A stretch of 64,000 bases of DNA from the NCBI RefSeq assembly GCF_900113315.1, contig NZ_FOZG01000001.1, positions 806,001-870,000 on the forward strand, given 5' to 3'. Shown piece after piece: positions 17,851 to 27,667 of this stretch. The DNA comes from Sphingomonas jatrophae. GTDB lineage: Bacteria > Pseudomonadota > Alphaproteobacteria > Sphingomonadales > Sphingomonadaceae. Both the position numbers and the translations under genes were made by a program. Under the pieces are notes generated by a model that did no database searches, was not told where the DNA came from, and worked only from the letters and a program-made list of their open reading frames with translations. Within the stretch, counting starts at the first letter, position 1. Every line of letters begins with the position of its first letter.

Positions 17851-18284
17851 CAGGCGGCGGTCGCGCGGGCCTGTGCCGCGGCTTCGGCCACCGCCTCGAA
17901 GGCCAGGCGGATCGAGGCATGGCGCGCCTTGTGCGGCCGGGCGGGCGCGAACAGGTCGAGCCCGGGCCACTCGCCCGGATCGTCCCGCTCCCCCGCCAGG
18001 AAGGCCGAAAGGGCGTCGCGGGCCGCGGCCAGCTCCTCGGGGGTGCGACCGACCGCATGCTCGCCCATCAAGGCGGCCGAGGCCTGGCCGAGCGCGCAGG
18101 CGCGGACCAGTTGGCCGAGCTCCGCCACCCGCCCTTCAGCGTCCATCCGCACGTCCACCGTCACGCGGCTGCCGCAGACGGGCGAGCGCTTCTCCACCGT
18201 GGCGTCGGCCGGATCGAGCCGGTCGACATGCGGGATGGAGGTGGCGAGGCGGAGGATCTGCTGGTTGTAGAGCGGGGCCGACAT
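17850..18284 (-). CDS. Iron-sulfur cluster assembly scaffold-like protein (NifU/SufU N-terminal family)
   Basis: This 144-residue protein has the IscU-like fold pattern: start MSAPLYNQQILRLA, PVCGSRVTVDV with a conserved Cys, and RACALGQASAALM carrying a second Cys where family members bind the nascent cluster. The third conserved cysteine of classical IscU is not obvious near the C-terminus, where a His (PHKARHASIRLAFEA) is found. That C-terminal pattern is usual for the alphaproteobacterial version. Whether it truly builds clusters is uncertain. It is the first gene of the operon with the CPA2 antiporter. Confidence 0.82.
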   Translation of the reverse strand: MSAPLYNQQILRLATSIPHVDRLDPADATVEKRSPVCGSRVTVDVRMDAEGRVAELGQLVRACALGQASAALMGEHAVGRTPEELAAARDALSAFLAGERDDPGEWPGLDLFAPARPHKARHASIRLAFEAVAEAAAQARATAA

Positions 18285-18394
18285 GCGCGCCCATCTAGGC
18301 ATGTCGGACCGGGAGCGTAACCCCCGTCGCGTGGGCCTGCGCTTTGGTCGAGCCTCGCTGCCCTTGCCTGGTCGGCAGCGTTACAGGCCGCGGC

Positions 18395-18520
18395 ATGACA
18401 AGGATCCGCCTTCCCGTCGCCGTCGCGACTGCCGCCGCCTCAGCGCTGATGCCGGCCGGCCTGGCGGACGCGCTGACCTACCTCGTCATCCGCATGCGCG
18501 CACAGCGGCGCTGCTGCTGA
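18395..18520 (+). CDS. Possible small ORF (41 aa), hypothetical
   Basis: An ATG at 18395 opens 41 codons ending TGA at 18520 in the gap between two minus-strand genes. The product is hydrophobic near its N-terminus and ends in RMRAQRRCC. No clear ribosome-binding site is present and I recognise no family. It is listed because it fits the intergenic gap neatly, ending 10 bases before the stop of cvpA. It may equally be noise. Confidence 0.3.
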   Translation: MTRIRLPVAVATAAASALMPAGLADALTYLVIRMRAQRRCC

Positions 18521-18529
18521 GCGGACCGC

Positions 18530-19087
18530 TCAACGCGCCGCCTCGCTGCTGTTCCCGTCGGCCGCCTTCTCCGCCTGCACCGCCTGTGACCGACGCCGGC
18601 CGAGATAGTCGACGACGGCATTGCCGCTGGCATTGAGCAGCGGATAAGTCCGCGAATCGCGCAGCCAAGCAGGGCGCGGAGCGGAGGCGCCGTTCCAGCC
18701 ATCCACCACCAGGGTCGCCAGCAGGAACAGCAACGTCGCGGCCAGCAGCCCCTTCAGCATGCCGAAGCCGACGCCCAGCGCGCGATCCACCGGCCCGACG
18801 ATCGACTGGCGCGTGCGCCGCCCGAGCGACGTGGCGATGACCTTCCCCCCGATAAAGGTCGCCCCGAACAGCAGCGCGAAGGCGAGCACCGCCGCCCCCG
18901 AACGCGTGCCGACCACATCCTCGAGCAGCCCCGTCGCCGGCGTATGAAGAAACTTCAGCGCGAGGATGCCCGCCACCCAGGCGAACAGCGACAGCACCTC
19001 CGTGACGAAGCCGCGCACGAGCCCGAGCGCCGCGCCGCCGCCGACGAGGATCAGCGTGACGATGTCGAGCGCGGTCAGGCCGGCCAT
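18530..19087 (-). CDS. cvpA: CvpA family membrane protein
   Basis: This 185-residue protein begins MAGLTALDIVTLILVGGGAA with four hydrophobic helices, and carries the CvpA signatures GFVTEVLSLFAWV and a DRALGVGFGMLKGLL segment. CvpA is needed for colicin V production in E. coli and for envelope or bile-stress tolerance elsewhere; the mechanism is unclear. The tail after about residue 150 is polar and probably disordered. radA lies upstream on the same strand with a 41-base gap, so the two may be co-transcribed. Confidence 0.9.
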   Translation of the reverse strand: MAGLTALDIVTLILVGGGAALGLVRGFVTEVLSLFAWVAGILALKFLHTPATGLLEDVVGTRSGAAVLAFALLFGATFIGGKVIATSLGRRTRQSIVGPVDRALGVGFGMLKGLLAATLLFLLATLVVDGWNGASAPRPAWLRDSRTYPLLNASGNAVVDYLGRRRSQAVQAEKAADGNSSEAAR

Positions 19088-19128
19088 GCGCCTGTATCGA
19101 TCGGGTGCGGGTCCATCACGCGCATGAG

Positions 19129-20505
19129 CTAGGCACGGCCGAGCAGATGGTCAACGAGGCCGCCGAGCGAGGCGAAACCCGACGCCGCCATGCCGCCCGC
19201 CTTCCCCTCTGCGGCGGAGGCGGGGACCAGCGCCCGCTCGAACCCGAGCTTGGCTGCTTCCTTGAGGCGGAGCGGGGCGTGGGCGACGGGGCGCAGTTCG
19301 CTCGACAAGGCGACCTCGCCGAACGCGATCGTGTCCGCCGGGATCGGCCGCTCCGACAAAGCCGAGACGAGCGCCGCCGCGACCGCCAGGTCCGCTGCCG
19401 GATCGACCACGCGATAGCCGCCGGCGACGTTCAGATAGACCTCCGCCGTGGAGAAGGAGAGGCCGCAGCGTGCCTCCAGCACCGCCAGGATCATCGCCAG
19501 CCGCCCGGAATCCCAACCGACCACCGCACGCCTCGGCGTCGCGCCGCTGGCCAGCCGCACCACCAGCGCCTGGATCTCGACCAGCACGCCGCGCGTGCCC
19601 TCCATCGCCGGGAACACGATCGCGCCCGATACCGCCTCGCCGCGCTGCGTCAGGAACAAGGCCGAAGGGTTCGCCACCTCGCTGAGGCCTGCCGCCTCCA
19701 TGGCGAAGACGCCGATCTCCTCCGTGCCGCCGAAGCGGTTCTTGATGGCGCGCAGGATACGATATTGATGGCTCCGCTCGCCCTCGAATGACAGCACCGT
19801 GTCGACCATATGCTCCAGTACGCGCGGGCCGGCGATCGAGCCGTCCTTGGTGACGTGGCCGACGAGGACGAGCGCGGTGCCGTGATCCTTGGCGTAGCGG
19901 ATCAGCTCATGTGCGGAGGCGCGGACCTGGCTGACGGTGCCGGGCGCCCCCTCGATCAGGTCCGAATGCATCGTCTGGATCGAGTCGATCACCAGCAGAG
20001 CGGGTGCGGTGCCCGTCTCCAGCGTGGTCAGGATGTCGCGCACGGAGGTCGCGGCGGCGAGCTTCACGGGTGCGGAGCCGAGGCCCAGCCGGCGTGCGCG
20101 CAGCCGCACCTGATCCGCCGCCTCCTCGCCCGAGACATAGGCGACGGAGAGGCCGGCGTTAACGATGCGGGCGGCGGCCTGAAGCAGCAGGGTCGACTTG
20201 CCGATGCCGGGATCGCCGCCGATCAGCGTGGCGGATCCTGCGACCATGCCGCCGCCGAGCGCGCGGTCCAGCTCGGCGATGCCGGTCGGCATGCGGGGCG
20301 GCAGAGGCACATCGTCGTCCAGCCCGGACAGCTGGATGGCGCGCCCGCCGCCGCGCAGATTGTGCTTGGCCGAGAAGGGCGTGGCGGGCGCCGAGGCTTC
20401 CTCCACCAGCGTGTTCCAATCGAGGCAATCGGCGCATTGGCCCTGCCACTTGGACGCGACGGAGCCGCACGCCTGGCAGACATAACGCTTCTGCGGCTTC
20501 GCCAT
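19129..20505 (-). CDS. radA: DNA repair protein RadA
   Basis: This 458-residue RecA-like ATPase has an N-terminal C4 zinc finger (C10, C13, C24, C27), Walker A GGDPGIGKST at 97-106, Walker B LLVIDSIQT near 170-178, the RadA-specific KNRFG motif at 255-259, and a C-terminal Lon-like domain. RadA promotes branch migration during recombinational repair. All diagnostic motifs are intact. Confidence 0.97.
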   Translation of the reverse strand: MAKPQKRYVCQACGSVASKWQGQCADCLDWNTLVEEASAPATPFSAKHNLRGGGRAIQLSGLDDDVPLPPRMPTGIAELDRALGGGMVAGSATLIGGDPGIGKSTLLLQAAARIVNAGLSVAYVSGEEAADQVRLRARRLGLGSAPVKLAAATSVRDILTTLETGTAPALLVIDSIQTMHSDLIEGAPGTVSQVRASAHELIRYAKDHGTALVLVGHVTKDGSIAGPRVLEHMVDTVLSFEGERSHQYRILRAIKNRFGGTEEIGVFAMEAAGLSEVANPSALFLTQRGEAVSGAIVFPAMEGTRGVLVEIQALVVRLASGATPRRAVVGWDSGRLAMILAVLEARCGLSFSTAEVYLNVAGGYRVVDPAADLAVAAALVSALSERPIPADTIAFGEVALSSELRPVAHAPLRLKEAAKLGFERALVPASAAEGKAGGMAASGFASLGGLVDHLLGRA

Positions 20506-20678
20506 CAGCGCGCCCCCGCCCCGCTTAAGTTGACAAAGGTGACACTCAGCGACCCTTTTCCGACATAGGCCAGGGCAGCCCCCATCCTACGGGCGGAGCG
20601 GCTTTTCGGCTTGCAGCAAAGCGAACGGAAGAGGAACATAGGCCTTCCCTTGCCAGACCCGTTCCGACAAGGGAAGCC

Positions 20679-23015
20679 ATGTCGGGCCGAGCGGCGTTGA
20701 GGCTGGATGGAGCGAGAGGGACCGCAGCGCGCGTGAGGGAGAAGGAACTGCGGCTCGCGCTCGTCTGCTACGGCGGGATCAGCCTTGCCGTCTACATGCA
20801 TGGCGTGACCAAGGAGGTGTGGCGGCTGGTGCGTGCGAGCCGCGCCTTCCATGCCGGCGAGGCCGCGGGCGACGGCAGCGAGGCCATCTATCGTGCGCTG
20901 CTGGAGGCGGTGGAGCAGGCCGGCGACACGCGCCTGCGCGTGCTGGCCGACATTATCGCGGGGGCGAGCGCGGGCGGGATCAACGGCGTGTTCCTGGCGC
21001 AGGCCATCGCCACCGGCCAGTCGCTGGAGCCGCTGACGCAATTGTGGCTGGAGACGGCGGATGTCGAGCGGCTGCTGACCGCGCCCGCCACCGGCATCAA
21101 GAGCGCAACGAAGCTGCTCGCCCGGCCGCTGGCGCGATGGGCGGCGGCACGCAGCGAGACGATCGAGGCGGATGTCGACCCTGCGGTGCAGGAGGAGGTG
21201 CGCGCGAAACTGGCGCGGTTCATGTCCGCCACCTGGTTCCAGCCGCCGTTCGACGGCACGGGCTTCACCGCTCTGCTGCTGGATGCCTTCGAGGCGATGG
21301 CGGCGGCGCCCGCGGGCAAGCCGCTGATTCCGCCCGGCCAGCCGCTCGACCTGTTCGTCACCGTTACCGACTTCCAGGGCCATCCCGAACGGCTGCGGCT
21401 GCATTCGCCGCCGGAAGTGGTGGAGACCGAGCATCGGCTGGTGATCGGCTTTTCCGGGCGGGCCGGCGAACTCGGCCACATGGCGGAGCTGACCTTTGCC
21501 GCGCGTGCCACCGCCAGCTTCCCCGGCGCCTTCCCGCCGTTCACCGTGGCGGAACTGGACGGCGTGCTGGGCACGCGCGGGCGCGAGTGGCCGAGCCGGA
21601 CGGCGTTCCTCGCCCGCGCACTGCCGCGGCAGGCGGCGGCGGGCGCAGCAGAGCGGGCGGTGCTGATCGACGGATCGGTGCTGGCCAACGCGCCCTTCCG
21701 CCCCGCCATCGAGGCGCTGCGCAACCGCCCGGCGCACCGCGAGGTGGAGCGGCGCTTCGTCTATATCGACCCGAAGCCCGGGCAGCGCAGCGTGCGGCTG
21801 AACGAGGGGGGCGACGCGGCGCCCGGTTACTTCCAGACGATCTTCGGCGCACTCAGCGACATCCCGCGCGAACAGCCGATCCGCGACGCGCTGGAGGCGA
21901 TCGAAACCCGCAACCAGCGGATCGCGCGCACCCGCGCCACCGTGGCTGCCATCCGCCCGCAGGTGGAGGCAGCGGTGGCCGATGCGCTGGGCGGCACCTT
22001 CTTCCTCGACTCGCCGACGCCCGGACGGCTGGCGTCGTGGCGGCTGAAGGCGAATGCGGCGGCGGCACGGGCGGCCGGCTTCGCCTATGCGGGCTATGGT
22101 CAGCTGAAGCTCGCGGGCGTGATCGAGGATGCGGCGGCGCTGCTGGCGGCACTGGGCGGGCGCGCCGGGCGGCCGGCCGAGCGGATCGCGGAGGCCTTGT
22201 GGACGCACCTTTCGGCCGATGGCCTGGCGGAGCGGCTGGCGACGGGGGCATCCGACGCGCAGGCAATCGCCTTCTTCCGCGCGCACGATCTCGGCTTCCG
22301 CATCCGCCGCCTGCGCGCACTCGCCCGGCGGGTGGACGAACTGGATGCCCCGACGAGTGACGATGCCGCGATGGAGGCGGTGCGCGTCGCCATCTTCGCC
22401 AGCCTCGGCCGCTATCTGGAGCGCGAGGGGCGCGACTGGTTCGATGCGGACTGCGCCGCCGCCGCGGGTCGCGTGCTGAGCGATCCGGGCGCGGCGCTGG
22501 AGGCCGTGGCGGCGCAGCGCGATCTGAAGCCCATTGACGATGCCGCGGACGCGGCGCTGGCCATGGCGCTGTCCGGGCTGGACCGGGCGGAGCGGCGGAT
22601 GCTGCTGCTCGCCTATCTGGGCTTTCCGTTCGAGGACATTGCCACCCTGCCGCTGCTGGCGGGCGTCGGCCGCGATGAGTTCAACCCGGTGCAGGTCGAC
22701 CGGATCAGCCCGGACGATGCCGCCACCATCCGCAGCGGCGGCGCAGAGGCAACGCTGAAGGGCATCAAGTTCAACAGCTTCGGGGCCTTCTTTGCCAGGG
22801 CATATCGGGAGAACGATTATCTCTGGGGTCGGCTGCACGGCGCGGAACGGCTGATCGACATCGTCGTCTCCGCCTTGCCTCGCGGCGTTCGCCTGCCCCC
22901 CGGCAAGGTGGCGGCGCTGAAACAGGCGGCGTTCCGCGCCGTGCTGGCGGAGGAGCGCGAACGGCTGGGCGCGGTGCCGGATCTGATCGCCGCGCTGGAG
23001 GGCGAGGTGGGATGA
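20679..23015 (+). CDS. Patatin-like phospholipase domain protein
   Basis: This 778-residue protein has a patatin-like lipase domain in its first half. The catalytic Ser S97 sits in GASAG (95-99) and the Asp partner D331 in LIDGSVLANAPF. An oxyanion-type glycine region (YGGISLAVYMHGV) precedes the Ser. The second half is long and alpha-helical, resembling the DUF3376-containing patatin-like proteins of actinobacteria and alphaproteobacteria. The predicted activity is acyl-ester hydrolysis; the lipid substrate is unknown. There is no signal peptide, so it is probably cytoplasmic or peripheral. A GGGAAG ribosome-binding site precedes the ATG. Confidence 0.88.
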   Translation: MSGRAALRLDGARGTAARVREKELRLALVCYGGISLAVYMHGVTKEVWRLVRASRAFHAGEAAGDGSEAIYRALLEAVEQAGDTRLRVLADIIAGASAGGINGVFLAQAIATGQSLEPLTQLWLETADVERLLTAPATGIKSATKLLARPLARWAAARSETIEADVDPAVQEEVRAKLARFMSATWFQPPFDGTGFTALLLDAFEAMAAAPAGKPLIPPGQPLDLFVTVTDFQGHPERLRLHSPPEVVETEHRLVIGFSGRAGELGHMAELTFAARATASFPGAFPPFTVAELDGVLGTRGREWPSRTAFLARALPRQAAAGAAERAVLIDGSVLANAPFRPAIEALRNRPAHREVERRFVYIDPKPGQRSVRLNEGGDAAPGYFQTIFGALSDIPREQPIRDALEAIETRNQRIARTRATVAAIRPQVEAAVADALGGTFFLDSPTPGRLASWRLKANAAAARAAGFAYAGYGQLKLAGVIEDAAALLAALGGRAGRPAERIAEALWTHLSADGLAERLATGASDAQAIAFFRAHDLGFRIRRLRALARRVDELDAPTSDDAAMEAVRVAIFASLGRYLEREGRDWFDADCAAAAGRVLSDPGAALEAVAAQRDLKPIDDAADAALAMALSGLDRAERRMLLLAYLGFPFEDIATLPLLAGVGRDEFNPVQVDRISPDDAATIRSGGAEATLKGIKFNSFGAFFARAYRENDYLWGRLHGAERLIDIVVSALPRGVRLPPGKVAALKQAAFRAVLAEERERLGAVPDLIAALEGEVG

Positions 23016-23066
23016 GCGCGCCTCAGCCTCTAGTCACCCGCCGCGCCCTCCCTTAAGACCCGGGCC

Positions 23067-23396
23067 ATGCAGTTCCTGCGCACCTTGTTCTGGGTGGTCC
23101 TGTCCGTGATCGCGGTGGTCTTTGCCACGCGCAACTGGACGACGGTGCCCGTCAACCTGTGGGGCGGCCTCGTCGCCGATGTGAAGCTGCCGGTGCTGCT
23201 GGGCGGCGCGTTCCTGCTCGGGCTGGTGCCGCCGTTCGTCCTCTATCGTGCGACCCGCTGGCAATTGCGGCGCCGGCTGGATCAGGCGCAGCGCACCATC
23301 GCCGCGCAGGGCGAGGTGGCGGCGACGCCGCCCGCGCCGGTGATCGCCCCTGTCGAGGCGCAGCCGCTACCGCCGCAAACGCCGGTGGTGCCATGA
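23067..23396 (+). CDS. LapA domain (DUF1049) membrane protein
   Basis: This 109-residue protein has two membrane helices at the N-terminus (LFWVVLSVIAVVFATRNW and LPVLLGGAFLLGLVPPFVLY), separated by a short loop with the NW.TVPVNLWGG motif of LapA-type proteins, then a basic helix and a proline-rich tail. The E. coli homologue acts with LapB/YciM in lipopolysaccharide assembly control. No lapB is seen next to it. The last four bases overlap the pyrF start. Confidence 0.87.
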   Translation: MQFLRTLFWVVLSVIAVVFATRNWTTVPVNLWGGLVADVKLPVLLGGAFLLGLVPPFVLYRATRWQLRRRLDQAQRTIAAQGEVAATPPAPVIAPVEAQPLPPQTPVVP

Positions 23397-24067
23397 CGCG
23401 CCCGATCTACGTCGCGCTCGACACGCCCGATCTGGCGGCCGCGAAGGCGATTGCGGAGAAGGTGCGCCACCATGTGGGCGGCGTGAAGCTGGGCCTCGAA
23501 TTCTTCGTCGCCAACGGTCATCACGGCGTGCGCGAGATTGCGGCGCTGGGCCTGCCAATCTTCCTCGACCTGAAATTGCACGACATCCCGAACACGGTTG
23601 CCAAGGCGGTGCAGGCGCTCCGCGGGCTCGATCCGGCGATCCTGACTGTCCACGCCAGCGGCGGGCGGGCGATGATGGAGGATGCCAAGGCGGCGGCCCC
23701 GGCGGGCACCAAGGTGGTCGCGGTGACGGTGCTGACCTCGCTCGACGGCGACGATCTCGCGGCGATCGGCGTCAACGGCGATCCGCAGGCGCAGGTGGCG
23801 CGGCTGGTGGCATTGGCGCGCGAGGCGGGGCTCGACGGGATCGTCTGCTCGGGCAACGAGGTGGCGGCGGCGAAGCGGGCCTGGCCGGGCGGACTGTTCG
23901 TCGTGCCGGGCGTGCGGCCGGCGGGCGCCGATGCGGGGGACCAGAAGCGGATGATGACGCCCGCGCAGGCACGCCATGCCGGCGCGTCGGTGCTGGTGAT
24001 CGGCCGCCCGATCACCGCCGCGGCCGACCCTGCCGAGGCGGCGCGCGCGATCGAATCGACCCTGTGA
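23393..24067 (+). CDS. pyrF: Orotidine-5'-phosphate decarboxylase
   Basis: This 224-residue enzyme catalyses the last step of UMP synthesis. The catalytic D-x-K-x-x-D array is visible as D59, K61 and D64 in FLDLKLHDIPNTV, and the phosphate-binding VPGVRP and ASVLVIGRPIT segments lie near the C-terminus. It is coupled by an ATGA overlap to the upstream lapA-like gene. The start at 23393 gives the standard MTRPIYVALDTPD opening. Confidence 0.97.
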   Translation: MTRPIYVALDTPDLAAAKAIAEKVRHHVGGVKLGLEFFVANGHHGVREIAALGLPIFLDLKLHDIPNTVAKAVQALRGLDPAILTVHASGGRAMMEDAKAAAPAGTKVVAVTVLTSLDGDDLAAIGVNGDPQAQVARLVALAREAGLDGIVCSGNEVAAAKRAWPGGLFVVPGVRPAGADAGDQKRMMTPAQARHAGASVLVIGRPITAAADPAEAARAIESTL

Positions 24068-24077
24068 GCGGCGGGCG

Positions 24078-24509
24078 TTGAGCCTGCCCGATCCGGACGC
24101 GCCGCTCTCCGGCGGCTGCCACTGCGGCGCGATCCGCTTCACCGTGCGGCTGGCGGGCGGATGGAGCGAGGCGCGGCGGTGCAACTGCTCAATGTGCGCG
24201 ATGCGCGGCGCAGTGACGGTAACGGCTCCGCTTGCGGGACTGGAAATAACGCACGGCGCCGACCGGATCGCCACCTACCGGTTCAACACGGGCGTGGCGG
24301 AGCATCATTTCTGCCCGGACTGCGGCATCTACACGCATCACCGCCGCCGCTCCAACCCCGACGAATTCGGCGTCAACGTGGCGTGCCTGGACGGGGTGAG
24401 CCCGTTCGACTTCGCCGCGGTGCCGGTGAGCGACGGAGCCCACCATGTGAGCGACACGGGCGTGGAGCGGTGGGCCGGCATGCTGCGGTTCGAGGCGGCG
24501 GCCAGATAG
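24078..24509 (+). CDS. GFA family (glutathione-dependent formaldehyde-activating-like) zinc protein
   Basis: This 143-residue protein has the zinc-binding pattern of GFA/CENP-V domains: GGCHCGAIRF (C14, C16), CNCSMC (C35, C37, C40) and FCPDCG (C79, C82). Despite the name, most members have no proven formaldehyde activity. It starts at TTG 24078, as no ATG or GTG is in frame before the first zinc motif, and lies 10 bases after pyrF. It is probably co-transcribed with pyrF and possibly the following MFS gene. Confidence 0.87.
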   Translation: MSLPDPDAPLSGGCHCGAIRFTVRLAGGWSEARRCNCSMCAMRGAVTVTAPLAGLEITHGADRIATYRFNTGVAEHHFCPDCGIYTHHRRRSNPDEFGVNVACLDGVSPFDFAAVPVSDGAHHVSDTGVERWAGMLRFEAAAR

Positions 24510-24566
24510 CAAGCACGAGGCGTTCGGGCTAAGCCGCGCGCCCGTTCAGCCTTTCAGGGTAGACGC

Positions 24567-25790
24567 ATGGCCCTCCTCCCCCGCTTCGACAGCCGTGCGG
24601 TGCCGCTGGTGCTGGTGGCGGTGCTGATCGACGCGATCGGCTTCGGCATCGTCATGCCCGTCCTGCCCGATCTGGTGGTGCAGCTCGGCCATGTCGATCT
24701 GGCCGCCGCGGCGCGGATCTCCGGCTGGCTGCTGGCGGTGTTTGCCGGGGCGCAGTTCTTTGCCGGGCCAGTGCTGGGCAATCTGGCCGATGCTTATGGC
24801 CGCCGACCGGTGTTGATCCTGTCGATGGCGGCCTTCTCCATCGATTATGCGCTGATGGCCGCTGCCCCCACCTTGCTGTGGCTGTTCGTCGGCCGGCTGG
24901 TGGCGGGCGTTGCCGGCGCGACGCACGGGCCGGCGGGTGCGGTGATCGCTGACGTCACGTTGCCGGATCGCCGGTCCGCCGCCTTCGGCCTGCTGTCCGC
25001 GGCCTTCGGGCTCGGCTTCATCCTCGGGCCGGCGCTTGGCGGGCTGGTGGCGCCGCTCGGGCCGCGCGCGCCCTTCGTCGTGGCGGCGGTGTGCGCCGGG
25101 GTGAACGCCGTCGTGATGCTGCTCTTCCTGCCGGAAACGCTGGAGCCCGCGCATCGCCGCCCCTTCCGCCTGCGCGACGCGCATGTGATCGAGAGCTTCC
25201 GGCCGCTGTTCAACGCGGGACCTGCCGCGCCGCTGATCATCGCCTGGTTCCTGTGGCAGCTGGGCGGCGTCGTCTATCCGGCAACGTGGAGCTTCTGGGC
25301 CGCGATCACGCTCGGCTGGGATGCAACGGCGATCGGCTGGTCGCTCGCTTATGTCGGCTTCATGCAGGTGCTGGTGCAGCTACTGCTGACCGACCGGGCC
25401 GTGCGGCGATTGGGCGAAAAGCGTGCCGCCGCGTTCGGAATGGGCTGCGCGGCGGCGACCTTGCTGGCTTATGCCTTCACCACTCAAGGGTGGCAGGTCT
25501 ACGCCTTTTTCGTCGTCGGGGCGCTCGGCGCGCTCGCCTATCCGGCGATGAGCGGGCTGGTGACGCGGCTGGTCGGCGCGGACCGGCAGGGCGCGCTTCA
25601 GGGTGGTCTTGCCAGCGTCAACAGCGTGGCGGCGATCGCCGGGCCGGTGATCGCGGCACAGGCGCTGGCAACGGGCACGCGCCACGGCTTTGCCGGCACG
25701 GCGTTCCTGGTGGCGGGCGTGCTGCTCGGCCTCTCGACGCTGCTGATCGCAATGCTGCGCACGCGACAAGAGCCTTCTGCCGCCGTATAG
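24567..25790 (+). CDS. MFS transporter, TetA-like (DHA1) family
   Basis: This 407-residue protein has twelve membrane segments. The signatures of drug:H+ antiporters of the TCR/TetA type are present: DAIGFGIVMPVLPDL in helix 1, the loop 2-3 motif GNLADAYGRRPVLILSM, and motif C-like GLGFILGPALGG in helix 5. It is probably an exporter of small amphipathic compounds; no substrate can be assigned. It sits between the GFA gene and trpF, 9 bases before trpF, so its transcript may read into the tryptophan genes. Confidence 0.9.
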   Translation: MALLPRFDSRAVPLVLVAVLIDAIGFGIVMPVLPDLVVQLGHVDLAAAARISGWLLAVFAGAQFFAGPVLGNLADAYGRRPVLILSMAAFSIDYALMAAAPTLLWLFVGRLVAGVAGATHGPAGAVIADVTLPDRRSAAFGLLSAAFGLGFILGPALGGLVAPLGPRAPFVVAAVCAGVNAVVMLLFLPETLEPAHRRPFRLRDAHVIESFRPLFNAGPAAPLIIAWFLWQLGGVVYPATWSFWAAITLGWDATAIGWSLAYVGFMQVLVQLLLTDRAVRRLGEKRAAAFGMGCAAATLLAYAFTTQGWQVYAFFVVGALGALAYPAMSGLVTRLVGADRQGALQGGLASVNSVAAIAGPVIAAQALATGTRHGFAGTAFLVAGVLLGLSTLLIAMLRTRQEPSAAV

Positions 25791-25799
25791 CGCCGCGCC

Positions 25800-26441
25800 A
25801 TGGTGACAGCGAAAATCTGCGGGATCTCGACGGCCGAGACGCTGGATGCGGCAATTGCCGGCGGGGCGAGCCATGTCGGCTTCGTCTTCTTCCCCAAGAG
25901 CCCGCGCAACGTGTCATTTGAGCAGGCGAAGGCATTAGCAGCGCGTACGCCTTCTCACGTCAAGACGGTCGGGCTGTTCGTGGACAATGAGGATGACCGC
26001 TTCGTCGATGAGGCGGTGCATTGGGCTGAGTTGGATGTGCTCCAGTTGCATGGCAACGAGTCGCCGGCCCGCACGGCGCATCTCCGCCGCTTCGCCGGTG
26101 TTGAGCTGTGGAAGGCGGTGCCGGTCCGCACCCGCGCCGACCTCACCGTGGCCGCAAGCTATCGCGACGCCGCCGATCGCATCGTCTACGACGCCAAGCC
26201 GCCGGTCGGCGCGGACCTGCCGGGGGGCAATGGCCTGCGGTTTGACTGGAAGCTGCTCGATGGCTTCGCCCATCCCTTGCCGTGGGTGCTGTCGGGCGGG
26301 CTGGATGCGGCCAATGTGGCCGATGCGGTCGGCATTACCGGCGCCCGGCTGGTCGACGTGTCGTCGGGGGTCGAGGACAGGCCCGGCGTCAAGTCGGTGG
26401 ACAAGATCGCCGCCTTCCTTCAATCGGTCGCCCGCTTATGA
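25800..26441 (+). CDS. trpF: Phosphoribosylanthranilate isomerase
   Basis: This 213-residue TIM-barrel enzyme catalyses the Amadori rearrangement of phosphoribosylanthranilate. The KICGIS opening places the catalytic Cys near residue 7, and LQLHGNE, YDAKPP and [10 protein letters not shown] follow, with phosphate binding near [11 protein letters not shown]. Its TGA overlaps the trpB ATG. Full length. Confidence 0.97.
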   Translation: MVTAKICGISTAETLDAAIAGGASHVGFVFFPKSPRNVSFEQAKALAARTPSHVKTVGLFVDNEDDRFVDEAVHWAELDVLQLHGNESPARTAHLRRFAGVELWKAVPVRTRADLTVAASYRDAADRIVYDAKPPVGADLPGGNGLRFDWKLLDGFAHPLPWVLSGGLDAANVADAVGITGARLVDVSSGVEDRPGVKSVDKIAAFLQSVARL

Positions 26442-27667
26442 ACGTTCCGAACAGCTTCCGCGCCCTGCCTGACGACACAGGGCATTTCGGTGAATTTGGC
26501 GGCCGCTACGTGGCGGAAACGCTGATGCCGCTGATCCTCTCGCTCGAGCGCGAATATCGCGCCGCGCAGGCCGATCGCGCATTCGCCGAAGAGCTGGACT
26601 ATCTGCTCAACCATTATGTCGGCCGGCCGAGCCCGCTTTACTATGCCGAGCGGCTGACCGAGGCGCTGCGCGCCAGCGCGGAGCCGGGCATGGGCGCGAA
26701 AGTCTATCTGAAGCGCGACGAGCTGAACCATACCGGCGCGCACAAGATCAACAATTGCATCGGCCAGATCCTGCTCGCGCGGCGCATGGGCAAGACGCGG
26801 ATCATCGCGGAGACGGGCGCGGGCCAGCACGGCGTCGCGACCGCGACGGTGGCGGCGCGCTTCGGCCTGCCCTGCACCATCTTCATGGGTGCCAAGGACG
26901 TCGAGCGGCAGCAGCCGAATGTGTTCCGGATGAAGCTGTTAGGCGCGGAGATTCGCAGCGTTTCTTCAGGTGCGCAGACGCTGAAGGATGCGATGAACGA
27001 GGCGCTGCGCGATTGGGTCGCGAACGTCCACGACACCTTCTATATTATCGGCACCGCCGCCGGCCCGCATCCCTACCCGGAGCTGGTGCGCGATTTCCAA
27101 TCGGTGATCGGGCGCGAGGCGAAGGAGCAGATCCTCGCCGCCGAGGGGCGCCTGCCCGACCTGCTGGTCGCGGCGATCGGCGGCGGATCGAATGCGATCG
27201 GCCTGTTCCACCCGTTCCTCGACGATCCGGACGTGCGGATGCTCGGCGTCGAGGCGGCGGGGCATGGGCTGGACAAGCAGCATGCGGCCAGCCTCGCCGG
27301 CGGCTCTCCCGGGGTGCTCCACGGCAACCGCACCTATCTGCTGCAGGACGAGGATGGGCAGATCGCCGAGGCGCACTCGATCTCGGCCGGGCTCGACTAT
27401 CCGGGCATCGGGCCGGAGCATAGCTGGCTGAAGGAGATCGGCCGGGTCGACTATACCGCCGTGACGGACACGGACGCGCTGGATGCCTTCCAGCTGCTCT
27501 GCCGGACGGAGGGCATCATCCCTGCGCTGGAGCCTTCGCACGCGCTGGCGGCCGTCGCACGCGTCGCCAAGGAGATGCCGGCCGAGCAGATCATCGTCGC
27601 CAACCTGTGCGGGCGCGGTGACAAGGACATCTTCACCGTCGCACACGCTCTCGGGGTGGCGATATGA
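26438..27667 (+). CDS. trpB: Tryptophan synthase beta chain
   Basis: This 409-residue PLP enzyme condenses indole with serine to give tryptophan. The PLP lysine is K103 in HTGAHKINN, preceded by KRDELN. The glycine-rich [12 protein letters not shown] phosphate-binding loop and the GVEAAG segment are intact. The ATG at 26438 overlaps the trpF stop, and longer in-frame starts lie inside trpF. Confidence 0.98.
   Translation: MNVPNSFRALPDDTGHFGEFGGRYVAETLMPLILSLEREYRAAQADRAFAEELDYLLNHYVGRPSPLYYAERLTEALRASAEPGMGAKVYLKRDELNHTGAHKINNCIGQILLARRMGKTRIIAETGAGQHGVATATVAARFGLPCTIFMGAKDVERQQPNVFRMKLLGAEIRSVSSGAQTLKDAMNEALRDWVANVHDTFYIIGTAAGPHPYPELVRDFQSVIGREAKEQILAAEGRLPDLLVAAIGGGSNAIGLFHPFLDDPDVRMLGVEAAGHGLDKQHAASLAGGSPGVLHGNRTYLLQDEDGQIAEAHSISAGLDYPGIGPEHSWLKEIGRVDYTAVTDTDALDAFQLLCRTEGIIPALEPSHALAAVARVAKEMPAEQIIVANLCGRGDKDIFTVAHALGVAI

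Noticed and set aside
20505-22838. 777-codon minus-strand frame
   Set aside because: It lies antisense to the patatin-like gene, whose catalytic motifs are clear.
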